The position numbers were made by a program, and so were the translations under genes. DNA of 64,000 nt from Mycobacterium senriense (lineage in GTDB: Bacteria; Actinomycetota; Actinomycetes; Mycobacteriales; Mycobacteriaceae), in NCBI RefSeq assembly GCF_019668465.1, contig NZ_AP024828.1, positions 3,658,001-3,722,000 on the forward strand, read 5' to 3'. This document shows positions 1-9,942 of the stretch, piece after piece. Positions within the stretch are counted from its first letter, which is position 1, and each line of letters opens with the position of its first letter. The notes under the pieces are model-generated. The model saw only the letters and a list, made by a program, of their open reading frames with translations, was not told the origin of the DNA and ran no database searches.

Positions 1-1
1 C

Positions 2-1393
2 TGGATCACCGATTTCCAGCAGTACCAGCCGGCACTCGACACCCCCACGGCCTGGGTGGTGTCACCTGTCGGCATGAACGGCAAGTTCGAAGGCGTGATG
101 GCGCTGCCGGTTCCGGTCGCGAAGATCAACAAGATCATGACCGCCGACAAGCACTGGGACGCCGCCGGGATGGGGCCCGCGACCGAAACGTATCTGGCGG
201 GCCCCGACGACCTGATGCGTTCCGATTCGCGAGATTTCATCGAGGACCCGAAGGCATACCGCCGCTCGGCGATCGATGCGGGCACGCCGCCCGACGTGGT
301 GGACCGGGCGATCCGGTTGGGTACCACCACCCTGGTGCAGCCGGTTGACACCGCGGGTCTTCGCGCCGCCCAACGCGGCGAGACAGGAGTGGTCAGCGCC
401 ACCGATTACCTGGGCAACAGGGAGCTGGAAGCCTATGCCCCGCTGAACATCGCCAACTCCGATCTGCACTGGTCGATTCTCGCGACGCGGGACAACTCCG
501 ACGCGTTCGCCCGGCTTGGCAGGTTCAGCAAGACGCTGGTGATCGCGGTCGCTGCAATGATCTTCGCCATCTGTGTGGCCTCGATGTTCGTCGCGCAGGC
601 CGCGGTGCGTCCGGTCCGGCGCCTCGAAGAGGGCACCCGAAAGATCAGCTCCGGCGACTACGAGATGAACATCCCGGTCCGACGGCGTGATGAGATCGGC
701 GATCTCACGGCGGCTTTCAACGAGATGAGCCGCAGTCTGGCGATCAAGGAGGAGCTGCTCGACGAGCAGCGCCGGGAAAACGACCGCCTGTTGCTGGCGC
801 TGATGCCCGAGTCGGTGCTGCAACGCTATCGCGACGGCGAGGAGACCATCGCCCAGAAACATCAGGACGTCGCCATCATCTATGCCGACATCGTCGGCCT
901 GGACGAGATCTCCAGCGACGTGCCGGAGGACGATTTGGTCGCCACCATCGACGATCTCTTCCGGCAATTCGATTCCGCCGCCGAATCCCTTGGCGTCGAA
1001 CGGATCCGCACCTTCCACAACGGTTATCTCGCCAGCTGCGGGATGGTCACCCCCCGGCTGGACAGCATTCACCGTGCCGTCGACTTCGCCCTCGAGGTCG
1101 GTCGCATCATCGATCGATTCAACGGCCAATCGGTGCACCAGCTGGGCCTACGAGTCGGCGTCAACACGGGCAACGTGGTGAGCGGGCTGGTCGGCCGCTC
1201 CAGCCTGGTTTATGACATGTGGGGCGGCGCCGTCAGCCTGGCCTACCAAATGCACAGTGGCGCACCGCAACCGGGAATCTACGTCAGTTCGCAAGTGTAC
1301 GAGGCGATGCGGGACGTTCGGCAGTTCACGCCGGCGGGCACCATCTCCGTTGGCGGCGCCGACCAGGTCATCTACCGGTTGCAGGAGCGCTGA
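2..1393 (+). CDS. Membrane class III cyclase-like protein, 5' truncated by window
   Basis: The reading frame is open to the left edge, so the N-terminus is missing. The visible part has an extracytoplasmic sensor segment (to about nt 530), one membrane helix (about 533-605), a HAMP linker (about 605-760) and a class III nucleotidyl cyclase domain (about 860-1390). It matches the Rv2435c type in neighbourhood and layout. Several catalytic positions look changed. The first metal Asp is present (codon 887, ADIVG) and so is YDMWG. The second metal position reads HNGY with Asn (codon 1019) where active enzymes have GDxY, and the NLAxR motif reads SLAYQ (Ser codon 1235, Gln codon 1247). I infer weak or no cyclase activity. 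The stop overlaps the start of the next gene (ATGA). Confidence 0.85.
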   Translation, partial: WITDFQQYQPALDTPTAWVVSPVGMNGKFEGVMALPVPVAKINKIMTADKHWDAAGMGPATETYLAGPDDLMRSDSRDFIEDPKAYRRSAIDAGTPPDVVDRAIRLGTTTLVQPVDTAGLRAAQRGETGVVSATDYLGNRELEAYAPLNIANSDLHWSILATRDNSDAFARLGRFSKTLVIAVAAMIFAICVASMFVAQAAVRPVRRLEEGTRKISSGDYEMNIPVRRRDEIGDLTAAFNEMSRSLAIKEELLDEQRRENDRLLLALMPESVLQRYRDGEETIAQKHQDVAIIYADIVGLDEISSDVPEDDLVATIDDLFRQFDSAAESLGVERIRTFHNGYLASCGMVTPRLDSIHRAVDFALEVGRIIDRFNGQSVHQLGLRVGVNTGNVVSGLVGRSSLVYDMWGGAVSLAYQMHSGAPQPGIYVSSQVYEAMRDVRQFTPAGTISVGGADQVIYRLQER

Positions 1394-2796
1394 TGAACCT
1401 CTTCAACTCGACATGGTTCTACTGGGCGATCGGCATCGCGGTCGGACTGCCGCTCGGGTTGATCGCCCTGACCGAGCTGCACGACGCGCTGCTGCGCCGG
1501 AACAGCCCGCTGGCCCGGCAGGTGAGCCTGCTGCGCAACTACCTGCTCCCGCTCGGTGCGCTGTTGCTGCTGTTGGTCCAGGCCTCGCAGATTCCGGCCG
1601 GTGACGTTCCGGTGCGCGTCCTCACCACGGTGTTCGGCCTGCTGGTGCTGGTCCTCGTGCTGTCCGGCCTCAACGCGACGATGTTCGAAGGCGCACCCGA
1701 AAAGAGTTGGCGCAAAAGGCTACCCACCATCTTTCTGGATTGCGCCCGGTTTGCGGTGATCGGCGTCGGCCTGGCGGTGATGTCCTCCTACATCTGGGGT
1801 GTGCGGATCGGCGGTATCTTCACCGCGCTGGGCGTCACGTCGGTCGTCATCGGTCTGATGCTCCAGAACTCCGTCGGCCAGATCGTGTCGGGCTTGTTCA
1901 TGCTGTTCGAGCAGCCCTTCCGCATCGACGAGTGGCTGGACACCGGCACCGCGCGCGGACGCGTAATCGAGGTGAACTGGCGCGCCGTGCACATCGACAC
2001 CGGCAGTGGAATTCGGGTGATGCCGAACTCGATGCTCGCCAGCACCGCGTTCACGAATCTCAGCCGCCCGCCGGGCCCGCACAAGCTGTCGGTGACGACG
2101 ACGTTCTCCAGCGTCGACCCGCCGGACCGGGTGTGTGCGCTGCTGTCGCGTATCGCCCAGGGATTGCCGCAACTCAAGGCCGGCAGCGTGCCGCGGTCGG
2201 TCGCGGTGGGCGCGGGCGAGTACCGCACGACCATCGGGGTGAACTCACCGGCGGACGCCGGCGCCGCCAAGGCCACCTTCCTGCGCTGGACCTGGTATGC
2301 GGCCCGACGTGAGGATCTGCACCTCGACGACGCCGACGACGACTTCTCCACCATCGAACGGGTGGAGCACGCGTTGCACACGGTGGTGGCGCCGGCGTTG
2401 CGGATCGGCGCCGAGGAGCAGCGATCGCTGCGGTCGGCGGCGCGGATCGTCCGCTACGGCGCCGACGAGGTGGTGGAGTACGCCGGCCAGGTGCCCACGA
2501 CCATGACGTTCCTGGTCTCCGGGCGCGTGCAGTTGACCGCGACCGCCGACGACGGATCGATGGTGCCGATCAGCACGCTGCTCGAGGGGTCGTTCCTGGG
2601 ACTCACTGCGCTGACCCGGCAACCGAACCTGGCCAGCGCGTACGCGCTGGAAGAGGTCACCGCGCTGGAGATCGACCGAGAGCACATCGAGCACCTGGTG
2701 ACGCGTGCGCCCCTGTTGCTGCAGAACTTCGGCACCATCATCGAAGAGCGGCGCAGCAAGGTGCGCAGCGCGCGGCGCGGCGAGCGGGTGGGATAA
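1393..2796 (+). CDS. MscS-family channel with C-terminal cyclic-nucleotide-binding-like domain
   Basis: A 467-residue membrane protein of the Rv2434c type. Hydrophobic helices cover roughly residues 8-30, 50-70, 78-100 and 115-160. An MscS pore and beta domain follow ([20 protein letters not shown], then the EVNWR and MPNS segments). A cNMP-binding fold occupies about residues 340-460. In that fold the usual phosphate-binding stretch (GE...RxA) reads [18 protein letters not shown], without the expected Glu and Arg, so canonical cAMP/cGMP binding is doubtful. The start ATG overlaps the stop of the cyclase-like gene by 4 nt, which implies translational coupling and a shared role in sensing membrane or osmotic state. 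An in-frame extension upstream to 1219 would lie inside the cyclase gene and is unlikely. Confidence 0.88.
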   Translation: MNLFNSTWFYWAIGIAVGLPLGLIALTELHDALLRRNSPLARQVSLLRNYLLPLGALLLLLVQASQIPAGDVPVRVLTTVFGLLVLVLVLSGLNATMFEGAPEKSWRKRLPTIFLDCARFAVIGVGLAVMSSYIWGVRIGGIFTALGVTSVVIGLMLQNSVGQIVSGLFMLFEQPFRIDEWLDTGTARGRVIEVNWRAVHIDTGSGIRVMPNSMLASTAFTNLSRPPGPHKLSVTTTFSSVDPPDRVCALLSRIAQGLPQLKAGSVPRSVAVGAGEYRTTIGVNSPADAGAAKATFLRWTWYAARREDLHLDDADDDFSTIERVEHALHTVVAPALRIGAEEQRSLRSAARIVRYGADEVVEYAGQVPTTMTFLVSGRVQLTATADDGSMVPISTLLEGSFLGLTALTRQPNLASAYALEEVTALEIDREHIEHLVTRAPLLLQNFGTIIEERRSKVRSARRGERVG

Positions 2797-2852
2797 CCAA
2801 CCCCCAATCGGGTCGCCTCACCCGGGGTTTTGCCGCCGGATACCCTGGTTCA

Positions 2853-4112
2853 ATGAGTCTGCAAGCACCATCGCTTCCCGACTTGCGCCAGGAGGTGCAC
2901 AACGCCGCACGCCGCGCCCGGGTCGCGTCACGTGTCCTGGCATTGCTGCCGACGGTTGCCAAGGATCAGGCGCTGCGTTCTGCGGCCGACGCGATAGCCG
3001 CCCACACCGACTTGATCCTGTCGGCCAACGCCGAAGACCTCGACGCCGCCCGAGCCGCCGGCACGCCGTCCGCGATGCTCGACCGGCTGGCCCTGGACCC
3101 CAAGCGCGTCGACGCCATCGCCGCCGGCTTGCGTCAGGTCGCCGGGCTGCCCGACCCGGTCGGTGAGGTGTTGCGCGGCTACACCCTGCCCAACGGGCTG
3201 CAGCTGCGCCAGCAGCGCGTCCCGCTGGGCGTCGTCGGCATGATCTACGAGGGCCGGCCCAACGTGACCGTCGACGCCTTCGGTTTGGCGCTGAAGTCCG
3301 GCAATGCGGTGTTGCTGCGCGGAAGTTCGTCGGCCTCGCGGTCCAACCAGGCGCTGGTGCAGGTGCTGCGGGCGTCCCTGGTCAGCGAGGACCTGCCGGC
3401 CGATGCGGTGCAACTGCTTTCGGCCGATGATCGCGCCACGGTGACGCATCTGATCCAGGCCCGCGGCCTGGTCGACGTGGTGATTCCGCGCGGCGGGGCG
3501 AGCCTGATCGACGCGGTGGTCCGCGACGCGCAGGTGCCCACCATCGAGACCGGCGTCGGCAACTGCCACGTCTACGTGCACGAGGGAGCCGACCTGGATG
3601 TGGCGGAGCGAATCCTGCTGAATTCCAAGACCCGTCGGCCCAGTGTCTGCAACGCCGCAGAGACACTGCTGATCGACGTCGGGATCGCCGAGGAGGCGTT
3701 GCCCCGGCTGGTGACCGCCCTGCAGGACGCCGGTGTGACGGTGCACGGTGGATTTTCCAAGGACGCGCACGAGGACGACCTGCGTCGTGAGTACCTGTCG
3801 ATGGACATCGCGGTGGCGGTGGTCGACGGTATCGACGCCGCGATCGCTCACATCAACGAGTACGGCACCGGACACACCGAGGCCATCGTGACCACCAATA
3901 TGGCTGCGGCGCACAAGTTTACGGACGGCATTGACGCCGCCGCGGTGATGGTGAACGCGTCCACGGCGTTCACCGACGGTGAGCAGTTCGGCTTCGGCGC
4001 CGAGATCGGCATCTCCACTCAGAAGCTGCATGCCCGCGGCCCGATGGGACTGCCCGAATTGACCTCGACCAAATGGATTGCGTGGGGAGACGGACAAACT
4101 CGTCCGGCCTGA
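2853..4112 (+). CDS. proA: Gamma-glutamyl phosphate reductase
   Basis: 419 residues, the usual ProA length. It catalyses NADPH-dependent reduction of gamma-glutamyl phosphate to glutamate semialdehyde, the second step of proline synthesis in the cytoplasm. Visible signatures are the NAD(P)-binding segment ([20 protein letters not shown]) and the catalytic cysteine region [17 protein letters not shown]. The ATG at 2853 begins [15 protein letters not shown]. It lies 56 bp after the channel gene, so it may have its own promoter. In M. tuberculosis the neighbour upstream of proA is ahpC-ahpD-PE25-PPE41. None of those is present here. Confidence 0.95.
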   Translation: MSLQAPSLPDLRQEVHNAARRARVASRVLALLPTVAKDQALRSAADAIAAHTDLILSANAEDLDAARAAGTPSAMLDRLALDPKRVDAIAAGLRQVAGLPDPVGEVLRGYTLPNGLQLRQQRVPLGVVGMIYEGRPNVTVDAFGLALKSGNAVLLRGSSSASRSNQALVQVLRASLVSEDLPADAVQLLSADDRATVTHLIQARGLVDVVIPRGGASLIDAVVRDAQVPTIETGVGNCHVYVHEGADLDVAERILLNSKTRRPSVCNAAETLLIDVGIAEEALPRLVTALQDAGVTVHGGFSKDAHEDDLRREYLSMDIAVAVVDGIDAAIAHINEYGTGHTEAIVTTNMAAAHKFTDGIDAAAVMVNASTAFTDGEQFGFGAEIGISTQKLHARGPMGLPELTSTKWIAWGDGQTRPA

Positions 4113-4149
4113 TACCCCGCGTGGAGCAAGTGTTTTAGGAGAATCGATT

Positions 4150-5025
4150 GTGAGTGTGCCCGCCCGGTCCAAGCCGTTGTTCGACGACATCGACGACGTC
4201 TCGCGGCGGTTGGCCGAGACCGGATACCTGCCCGACACCGCCACCGCGACGGCCGTGTTCCTGGCCGACCGGCTCGGCAAGCCGTTGTTGGTGGAAGGCC
4301 CGGCCGGCGTGGGCAAGACCGAGCTGGCCCGCGCCATCGCCCAGGCCACCGGCTCGGGCCTGGTGCGCCTGCAGTGCTACGAGGGCGTCGACGAGGCGCG
4401 CGCGCTGTACGAGTGGAACCACGCCAAGCAGATCCTGCGCATCCAGGCCGGTTCGGGGGACTGGGACCAGACCAAGGACGACGTGTTCAGCGAGGAGTTC
4501 CTGCTGCAGCGTCCGTTGCTGACCGCGATCCGGCGCACCGAGCCCACGGTGCTGCTCATCGACGAGACCGACAAGGCCGACATCGAGATCGAGGGCCTGC
4601 TGCTGGAGGTGCTGTCGGACTTCGCCGTGACCGTTCCCGAGCTGGGCACGATCACCGCCGAGCGCACTCCGCTGGTGGTACTGACCTCCAACGCCACCCG
4701 CGAACTCTCTGAGGCGCTCAAGCGTCGGTGCCTGTTCTTGCACATCGACTTTCCCAGTCCCGACCTGGAACGCCGCATTTTGCTGTCCCGGGTCCCCGAG
4801 CTGCCGGCGCACCTGGCCGAGGAGCTCGTTCGCATCATCGGCGTGCTGCGCGGCATGCAGCTCAAGAAGGTGCCGTCCATCGCCGAGACCATCGACTGGG
4901 GCCGCACGCTGCTCGCGCTGGGCCTGGACACCATCGACGACGCGGTCGTCGCCGCCACGCTGGGGGTGGTGCTCAAACACCAGTCCGACCAGCAGCGCGC
5001 AACCGGCGAGCTGCGGCTGAACTAG
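4150..5025 (+). CDS. MoxR-type AAA+ ATPase
   Basis: 291 residues, the same length as Rv2426c. It has a Walker A motif (GPAGVGKTE), a Walker B motif (LLIDETDKAD), a sensor region (LTSNATRELSEALKRRC) and the lid characteristic of MoxR ATPases. These usually act as chaperones that insert cofactors or assemble complexes together with a VWA partner, and such a partner is the next gene, 10 bp downstream. The GTG at 4150 is chosen because an AGGAG lies 8 nt upstream and because the length then equals that of the family. An in-frame start at 4078 would overlap the end of proA. Confidence 0.92.
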   Translation: MSVPARSKPLFDDIDDVSRRLAETGYLPDTATATAVFLADRLGKPLLVEGPAGVGKTELARAIAQATGSGLVRLQCYEGVDEARALYEWNHAKQILRIQAGSGDWDQTKDDVFSEEFLLQRPLLTAIRRTEPTVLLIDETDKADIEIEGLLLEVLSDFAVTVPELGTITAERTPLVVLTSNATRELSEALKRRCLFLHIDFPSPDLERRILLSRVPELPAHLAEELVRIIGVLRGMQLKKVPSIAETIDWGRTLLALGLDTIDDAVVAATLGVVLKHQSDQQRATGELRLN

Positions 5026-5035
5026 GACTGCTGAG

Positions 5036-6484
5036 ATGGCCACCCGCCGTATCCGACCCTCCCGGCCGCTCGCCCCGCACGGGCTGCCGGGCCACCTGGT
5101 GGGATTTGTGGAAGCGCTTCGCGGGGCAGGGATTTCGGTCGGTCCGTCGGAGACAGTGGACGCCGGGCGGGTGATGGCGACGCTCGGCCTGGGTGACCGG
5201 AAGGTGCTGCGCGAGGGCCTCGCATGCGCCGTGCTGCGCCGCTCGGATCACCGCGAGACCTACGACGCGATGTTCGACCTGTGGTTCCCCGCGGCGCTGG
5301 GCGCTCGCGCGGTGGTCACCGACGACGAGGCCGACGATTCGCCGGACGACGACGCGTTGCCGGCCGACGACGTCGAGGCGATGCGTCAGATGCTGGCGGA
5401 GCTGCTGACCGAGAACCCCGATCTCGCCGAGATGGACGAGCGCCTGGTGGCGATGATCGCCCAAATCGTGGAGGCCTACGGCAAATACAGCTCCAGCCGC
5501 GGCCCGTCGTTCTCGTCGTATCAGGCACTCAAGGCGATGGCGCTGGACGAGCTCGAGGGCAAGCTGCTGGCCGGGCTGCTCGCCTCGTACGGCGAGGAAC
5601 CCACTCCCAGTCAGGAGGAGATCGCCAAAGCGCTTGCCGCGCAGCGGATCTCCCAGATACGCAAGCTGGTCGACTCCGAGACCAAACGGCGCACCGCGGA
5701 GCAGCTGGGCCGCGATCACGTCCAGATGTACGGCATTCCACAGCTTTCCGAGAACGTCGAATTTCTACGCGCCTCCGGCGAGCAGCTGCGCCAGATGCGC
5801 CGGGTGGTGGCCCCACTGGCCCGCACGCTGGCGACCCGGCTCGCGGCCCGCCGGCGACGCAGCCGTGCCGGGACGATCGATCTGCGCAAGACGCTGCGCA
5901 AGTCGATGTCCACCGGAGGGGTGCCGATCGACGTGGTGCTGGCCAAGCCGCGCCCGGCACGGCCGGAGCTGGTGGTGCTGTGCGACGTGTCCGGCTCGGT
6001 CGCCGGGTTCAGCCATTTCACCCTGCTGCTGGTACACGCTCTGCGCCAACAGTTCTCGCGGGTGCGCGTGTTCGCCTTCATCGACACCACCGACGAGGTG
6101 ACCCACATGTTCGGACCGGAGGCGGACCTGGCCGTGGCCATCCAGCGGATCACCCGCGAGTCCGGCGTGTACAGCCGTGACGGCCATTCGGATTACGGCA
6201 ACGCGTTCGCGTCGTTCGTGCAGGCGTTCCCCAATGTGCTGTCACCGCGCGCCTCGCTGCTGGTCCTCGGGGATGGCCGCACCAACTACCGCAATCCGGA
6301 GATTGAGCTGCTGACCCACATGGTGAGCGCAAGCCGGCACGCGCACTGGCTCAATCCCGAGCCGAAGCACCTGTGGGGCAGCGGCGACTCGGCGGTGCCG
6401 CGCTATCAAGAGGTCATCCCGATGCACGAGTGCCGGTCCGCCAAGCAGCTGGCCGCGGTGATCGACCAGCTGTTGCCGGTGTAG
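5036..6484 (+). CDS. VWA-domain (CoxE-like) protein
   Basis: 482 residues, Rv2425c type. The N-terminal half is helical with an acidic stretch ([17 protein letters not shown]). The C-terminal part is a von Willebrand A domain with a MIDAS-like start ([15 protein letters not shown]) and a later Asp in [16 protein letters not shown]. It is the standard partner of the MoxR ATPase encoded just upstream and should form a chaperone-like complex with it in the cytoplasm. Its client is not evident from the sequence. About 107 bp separate it from nadD. The genes present between these in M. tuberculosis (Rv2422-Rv2424c) are absent. Confidence 0.9.
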   Translation: MATRRIRPSRPLAPHGLPGHLVGFVEALRGAGISVGPSETVDAGRVMATLGLGDRKVLREGLACAVLRRSDHRETYDAMFDLWFPAALGARAVVTDDEADDSPDDDALPADDVEAMRQMLAELLTENPDLAEMDERLVAMIAQIVEAYGKYSSSRGPSFSSYQALKAMALDELEGKLLAGLLASYGEEPTPSQEEIAKALAAQRISQIRKLVDSETKRRTAEQLGRDHVQMYGIPQLSENVEFLRASGEQLRQMRRVVAPLARTLATRLAARRRRSRAGTIDLRKTLRKSMSTGGVPIDVVLAKPRPARPELVVLCDVSGSVAGFSHFTLLLVHALRQQFSRVRVFAFIDTTDEVTHMFGPEADLAVAIQRITRESGVYSRDGHSDYGNAFASFVQAFPNVLSPRASLLVLGDGRTNYRNPEIELLTHMVSASRHAHWLNPEPKHLWGSGDSAVPRYQEVIPMHECRSAKQLAAVIDQLLPV

Positions 6485-6591
6485 GGGCGCGGGCACGGTG
6501 TCGTGCCTCCCGACGCAGAGGCTGGTGTGGCCCGTGTGACCAACGCCTGGGAAATCGGGCCGTAACACCGGCTCAAGTAAGCTGGCAAATC

Positions 6592-7257
6592 GTGCAAAAG
6601 CAGCTTCGCAGGTTAGGGGTGATGGGTGGGACGTTCGACCCCATCCATTACGGCCACCTGGTTGCCGCCAGTGAGGTCGCCGACCTGTTCGACCTCGACC
6701 AGGTGGTGTTCGTGCCCAGCGGGCAGCCCTGGCAGAAGGAGCGGCACGTTTCCGCCGCCGAGGACCGGTATCTGATGACGGTGATCGCCACGGCGTCCAA
6801 TCCCCGCTTCTCGGTCAGCCGGGTCGACATCGACCGCGGCGGCCCCACCTACACCAAGGACACGCTGAGCGATCTGCGCGCCCTCAACCCGGACTGCGAG
6901 CTGTACTTCATCACCGGTGCCGACGCGCTGGCCTCCATTCTCTCGTGGCAGGGCTGGGAAACGGTGTTCGACCTGGCGCGCTTCATCGGGGTCAGCCGGC
7001 CCGGCTACGAGCTGCGCCGCGAACACATCACCGGCGTGCTCGGCGAGCTGCCCGACGACGCCCTGACGCTCGTCGAGATCCCGGCGCTGGCCATCTCCTC
7101 GACCGATTGCCGTCAACGCGCCGCGCAGCGCAGGCCGCTGTGGTACCTGATGCCCGACGGCGTCGTGCAGTACGTCTCCAAGCGCCGGCTGTACCGCGAC
7201 GAGGGGCCGCCGGTGATCGTCAACGAAGCACGCCTGAGCACAGGGGAACGCCCATGA
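6592..7257 (+). CDS. nadD: Nicotinate-mononucleotide adenylyltransferase
   Basis: NadD joins ATP and nicotinate mononucleotide to form deamido-NAD in NAD biosynthesis. The nucleotidyltransferase signature [15 protein letters not shown] and the C-terminal ISSTDCR motif (the family ISSTxxR) are both visible. Starting at GTG 6592 gives 221 residues with the N-terminus [16 protein letters not shown] start at GTG 6619 or ATG 6622 would remove the first strand of the fold, so the longer form is preferred. The stop overlaps the rsfS start by 4 nt (ATGA), which marks an operon nadD-rsfS-gpgP-octT-degV. Confidence 0.95.
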   Translation: MQKQLRRLGVMGGTFDPIHYGHLVAASEVADLFDLDQVVFVPSGQPWQKERHVSAAEDRYLMTVIATASNPRFSVSRVDIDRGGPTYTKDTLSDLRALNPDCELYFITGADALASILSWQGWETVFDLARFIGVSRPGYELRREHITGVLGELPDDALTLVEIPALAISSTDCRQRAAQRRPLWYLMPDGVVQYVSKRRLYRDEGPPVIVNEARLSTGERP

Positions 7258-7649
7258 GCGCCACCCGGGAGGCCATCGACATGGCAACGGTGGCCGCGGG
7301 CGCGGCCGCCGCGAAGCTGGCCGACGACGTCGTCGTCATCGACGTCTCGGCCCAGCTCGCCATCACGGACTGCTTCGTGATCGCCTCGGCGTCCAACGAG
7401 CGACAGGTCAACGCCATCGTCGACGAGGTCGAGGAGAAGATGCGTAAGGCGGGCTACAAGCCGGCGCGCCGCGAGGGCACGCGAGAAGGCCGCTGGACGC
7501 TGCTGGACTATCGCGACATCGTCGTTCACATTCAGCACCAGGAAGACCGCGACTTCTATGCCCTGGACCGGCTGTGGAGTGACTGCCCGACGGTGCCGGT
7601 GGAGCTGGACGAGAGTCCCGAGAACTCTGAAGACTCGGGCGCGCCATGA
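7254..7649 (+). CDS. rsfS: Ribosomal silencing factor
   Basis: 131 residues. RsfS (DUF143/Iojap family) binds ribosomal protein L14 on the 50S subunit and blocks subunit joining during nutrient limitation. Family features visible here are the segment [22 protein letters not shown] (described in part), the [22 protein letters not shown] core and the FYALDRLW end. The start ATG overlaps the nadD stop and the stop overlaps the gpgP start, so all three genes are probably translationally coupled. The extreme C-terminus is acidic and rich in Glu and Ser. Confidence 0.94.
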   Translation: MSATREAIDMATVAAGAAAAKLADDVVVIDVSAQLAITDCFVIASASNERQVNAIVDEVEEKMRKAGYKPARREGTREGRWTLLDYRDIVVHIQHQEDRDFYALDRLWSDCPTVPVELDESPENSEDSGAP

Positions 7650-8320
7650 GCATTCGGCGTCTGATCATGTTGCGGCACGGGCAAACCGAGTTCAATGCCG
7701 GTAGCCGGATGCAGGGCCAGCTGGATTCCGAACTGAGCGAACTCGGGCGGGCGCAGGCGATCGCCGCCGCCGAGGTGCTGGGCAAGCTGCAGCCGCTGCT
7801 GATCGTGTCGTCGGATCTGCATCGTGCCTATGACACGGCGATCAGGCTGGGGGAGGTAACCGGTCTGCCGATACGGGTGGACCAGCGGTTGCGGGAAACC
7901 CATCTGGGCGACTGGCAGGGCCTGACCCACACCGACGTCGACGCGCAGGCCCCGGGTGCACGGCTGGCCTGGCGCGAGGACGCCACCTGGGCGCCGCACG
8001 GCGGTGAGAGCAGGGTCGACGTCGCGGCCCGCAGCGTGCCGCTGATTGCCGAACTGGTGTCCGGCGAGCCGGAATGGGGTGATCCCGACGGGCCGGATCG
8101 CCCGGTGGTGCTGGTGGCCCACGGGGGCCTGATCGCCGCGCTGTCGGCCGCGCTGCTGAAGCTTCCGGTCGCCAACTGGCCGATCCTGGGCGGCATGGGC
8201 AATGCCAGCTGGGTGCAACTGTCCGGACACAACGACGATCCCGCCGACGAATTCGACAGCATCCGTTGGCGTCTGGATGTGTGGAACGCTTCGGCGCAGG
8301 TGTCCAACGATGTCCTCTGA
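7646..8320 (+). CDS. gpgP: Glucosyl-3-phosphoglycerate phosphatase
   Basis: 224 residues of the histidine phosphatase (phosphoglycerate-mutase-like) superfamily. The catalytic RHGQTEFN motif is near the N-terminus and the second conserved His is in VLVAHGG. By synteny with Rv2419c this is GpgP, which removes phosphate from glucosyl-3-phosphoglycerate to give glucosylglycerate, the second step of methylglucose lipopolysaccharide (MGLP) synthesis. It overlaps rsfS by 4 nt and octT by 11 nt. The neighbouring octT acts in the same pathway, which supports the specific call over a generic phosphatase. Confidence 0.92.
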   Translation: MSIRRLIMLRHGQTEFNAGSRMQGQLDSELSELGRAQAIAAAEVLGKLQPLLIVSSDLHRAYDTAIRLGEVTGLPIRVDQRLRETHLGDWQGLTHTDVDAQAPGARLAWREDATWAPHGGESRVDVAARSVPLIAELVSGEPEWGDPDGPDRPVVLVAHGGLIAALSAALLKLPVANWPILGGMGNASWVQLSGHNDDPADEFDSIRWRLDVWNASAQVSNDVL

Positions 8321-9053
8321 ACGGCCGCCGACGCCCACCCTGCTGATTTTCGCCGACTCGTTGGCCTACTATGGGCCGACCGGAGGGCTGCCCGCCGACG
8401 ATCCCCGTATCTGGCCGAACATCGTTGCGGCGCAATTGGGTTGGGACGTCGAGCTGATCGGCCGCATCGGGTGGACGTGCCGCGACATCTGGTGGGCGGC
8501 GACTCAGGACCCCCGGGCCTGGGCGGCGCTGCCCAGGGCCGGCGCGGTAATTTTCGCCACCGGCGGCATGGATTCACTGCCGTCGGTGCTGCCGACCGCG
8601 CTGCGCGAACTGATCCGCTATGTACGGCCGCCCTGGCTGCGGCGCTGGGTCCGCGACGGCTACGGTTGGCTGCAGCCCCGGCTCTCGCCGGTGGCCCGAT
8701 CGGCGCTGCCTCCGCACCTGAGTGCGGACTACCTCGAACAGACCCGTGGCGCAATCGATTTCAACCGCCCCGGCATCCCGATCGTGGCCTCGCTGCCATC
8801 GGTGCACATCGCCGACACCTACGGCCGGGCGCACCACGGGCGCGCCGGGACGGTGGCCGCGATCACCGAATGGGCGCAGAACCACCAGGTGCCCCTGGTC
8901 GACCTCAAAGCCGCTGTCGCCGAGCAGGTTATGAGTGGCCGCGGCAACCCCGACGGCATTCACTGGAATTTCGAGGCTCACCAGGCGGTCGCGGAGTTGA
9001 TGCTCAAGGCGCTGGCCGAGGCCGGGGTACCCAACGAGAAGCCCCGCGGGTAG
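8310..9053 (+). CDS. octT: Diglucosylglycerate octanoyltransferase
   Basis: 247 residues, identical in length to Rv2418c. It is an SGNH-hydrolase-fold protein beginning with the block [17 protein letters not shown] and ending with a [11 protein letters not shown] motif, the family's DxxH catalytic pair. OctT transfers octanoate from octanoyl-CoA to diglucosylglycerate early in MGLP assembly. The ATG at 8310 overlaps the gpgP stop by 11 nt. An in-frame start at 8202 would lie deep inside gpgP. The degV-type gene follows 4 bp later. Confidence 0.92.
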   Translation: MSSERPPTPTLLIFADSLAYYGPTGGLPADDPRIWPNIVAAQLGWDVELIGRIGWTCRDIWWAATQDPRAWAALPRAGAVIFATGGMDSLPSVLPTALRELIRYVRPPWLRRWVRDGYGWLQPRLSPVARSALPPHLSADYLEQTRGAIDFNRPGIPIVASLPSVHIADTYGRAHHGRAGTVAAITEWAQNHQVPLVDLKAAVAEQVMSGRGNPDGIHWNFEAHQAVAELMLKALAEAGVPNEKPRG

Positions 9054-9057
9054 CGCC

Positions 9058-9891
9058 ATGACCGTAGTGGTGGTGACCGACTCGTCGGCACGTCTGCCCG
9101 CCGACCTGCTCGAAAAGTGGGGGATACGCGTCGTTCCGCTGCACATCCTGCTCGACGGCAACGATCTGCGCGACGGTGTCGACGACGTCCCCGGCGACGT
9201 CCACAAACTCGCGGCCACCACCGCCGCGGCCACTCCGGCCGAACTGGCCGACGTGTACCAGCAGGCGCTGACCGATAGCGGCGCCGACGGGGTTGTGGCC
9301 GTGCATATTTCGTCGGCGTTGTCGGGCACCTACCGGGCCGCCCAACGCACCGCCGCCGACCTCGATCCGAGCGTGCGCGTCGTCGATTCCAAGTCGGCGG
9401 CGATGGGGACCGGCTTCGTCGCGCTGGCCGCCGCGCGGGCCGCGGCCGACGGTAAAGACGTCGACGCCGTCGCGGACGCCGCGCGCGCGGCCGTGGACCG
9501 CGGACATGCCTTCATCGTGGTGCACCGGCTGGACAACCTGCGCCGCAGCGGACGCATCGGCGGGGCGAAGGCGTGGCTGGGCACCGCGCTGGCACTCAAG
9601 CCGCTGTTGCGCATCGATGACGGCAAACTCGTTCTGGCGCAACGGGTCCGCACGGTCAGCCATGCGACCGAGGCGATGATCGACCGGGTCTGTCAGGTAG
9701 TCGGCAACGACGCCGCCGCCCTGGCGGTGCACCACGTCAACAACCCGGACGGTGCGCGTGAGGTGGCGACGGCGCTGGGCGAGCGGTTGCCGGCGTGCGA
9801 GCCGGCGATCATCACCGAGCTGGGACCGGTGCTCGCGCTGCATGTCGGCGCGGGCGCGGTCGCGGTGTGCGTGGCGTTCGCCGATAGCTAG
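9058..9891 (+). CDS. DegV family fatty-acid-binding protein
   Basis: 277 residues. The N-terminal VVVVTDSSARLPADLL and the segments VHISSALSGTYRAAQ and VDSKSAAMGTGF are typical of DegV proteins, which bind a fatty acid between two alpha/beta domains. In other bacteria they deliver exogenous fatty acids to a kinase; in mycobacteria the role is not settled. It corresponds to Rv2417c. It is the last gene of the nadD-octT run and the left border of the lipid island. The next gene is convergent. Confidence 0.9.
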   Translation: MTVVVVTDSSARLPADLLEKWGIRVVPLHILLDGNDLRDGVDDVPGDVHKLAATTAAATPAELADVYQQALTDSGADGVVAVHISSALSGTYRAAQRTAADLDPSVRVVDSKSAAMGTGFVALAAARAAADGKDVDAVADAARAAVDRGHAFIVVHRLDNLRRSGRIGGAKAWLGTALALKPLLRIDDGKLVLAQRVRTVSHATEAMIDRVCQVVGNDAAALAVHHVNNPDGAREVATALGERLPACEPAIITELGPVLALHVGAGAVAVCVAFADS

Positions 9892-9921
9892 TCGCGATCG
9901 CAAGCGCGGCGTAGCCGGGCG

Positions 9922-9940
9922 CGGCGGGTCGCCACCGCCG
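9922..9940. terminator. Candidate bidirectional terminator hairpin
   Basis: Between the convergent degV and mmpL genes there is a perfect 6-bp inverted repeat, CGGCGG and CCGCCG, with a 7-nt loop. There is no T tract, as is common for mycobacterial terminators. The call rests on the stem and the convergent context only. Confidence 0.45.
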
Positions 9941-9942
9941 GA

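Noticed and set aside
62..1138. Long open frame on the minus strand opposite the cyclase-like gene (similar long frames lie opposite proA, lepA and others)
   Set aside because: High GC content leaves antisense frames open. The translations are rich in Arg, Gly, His and Gln, without domains, and the sense genes are certain.
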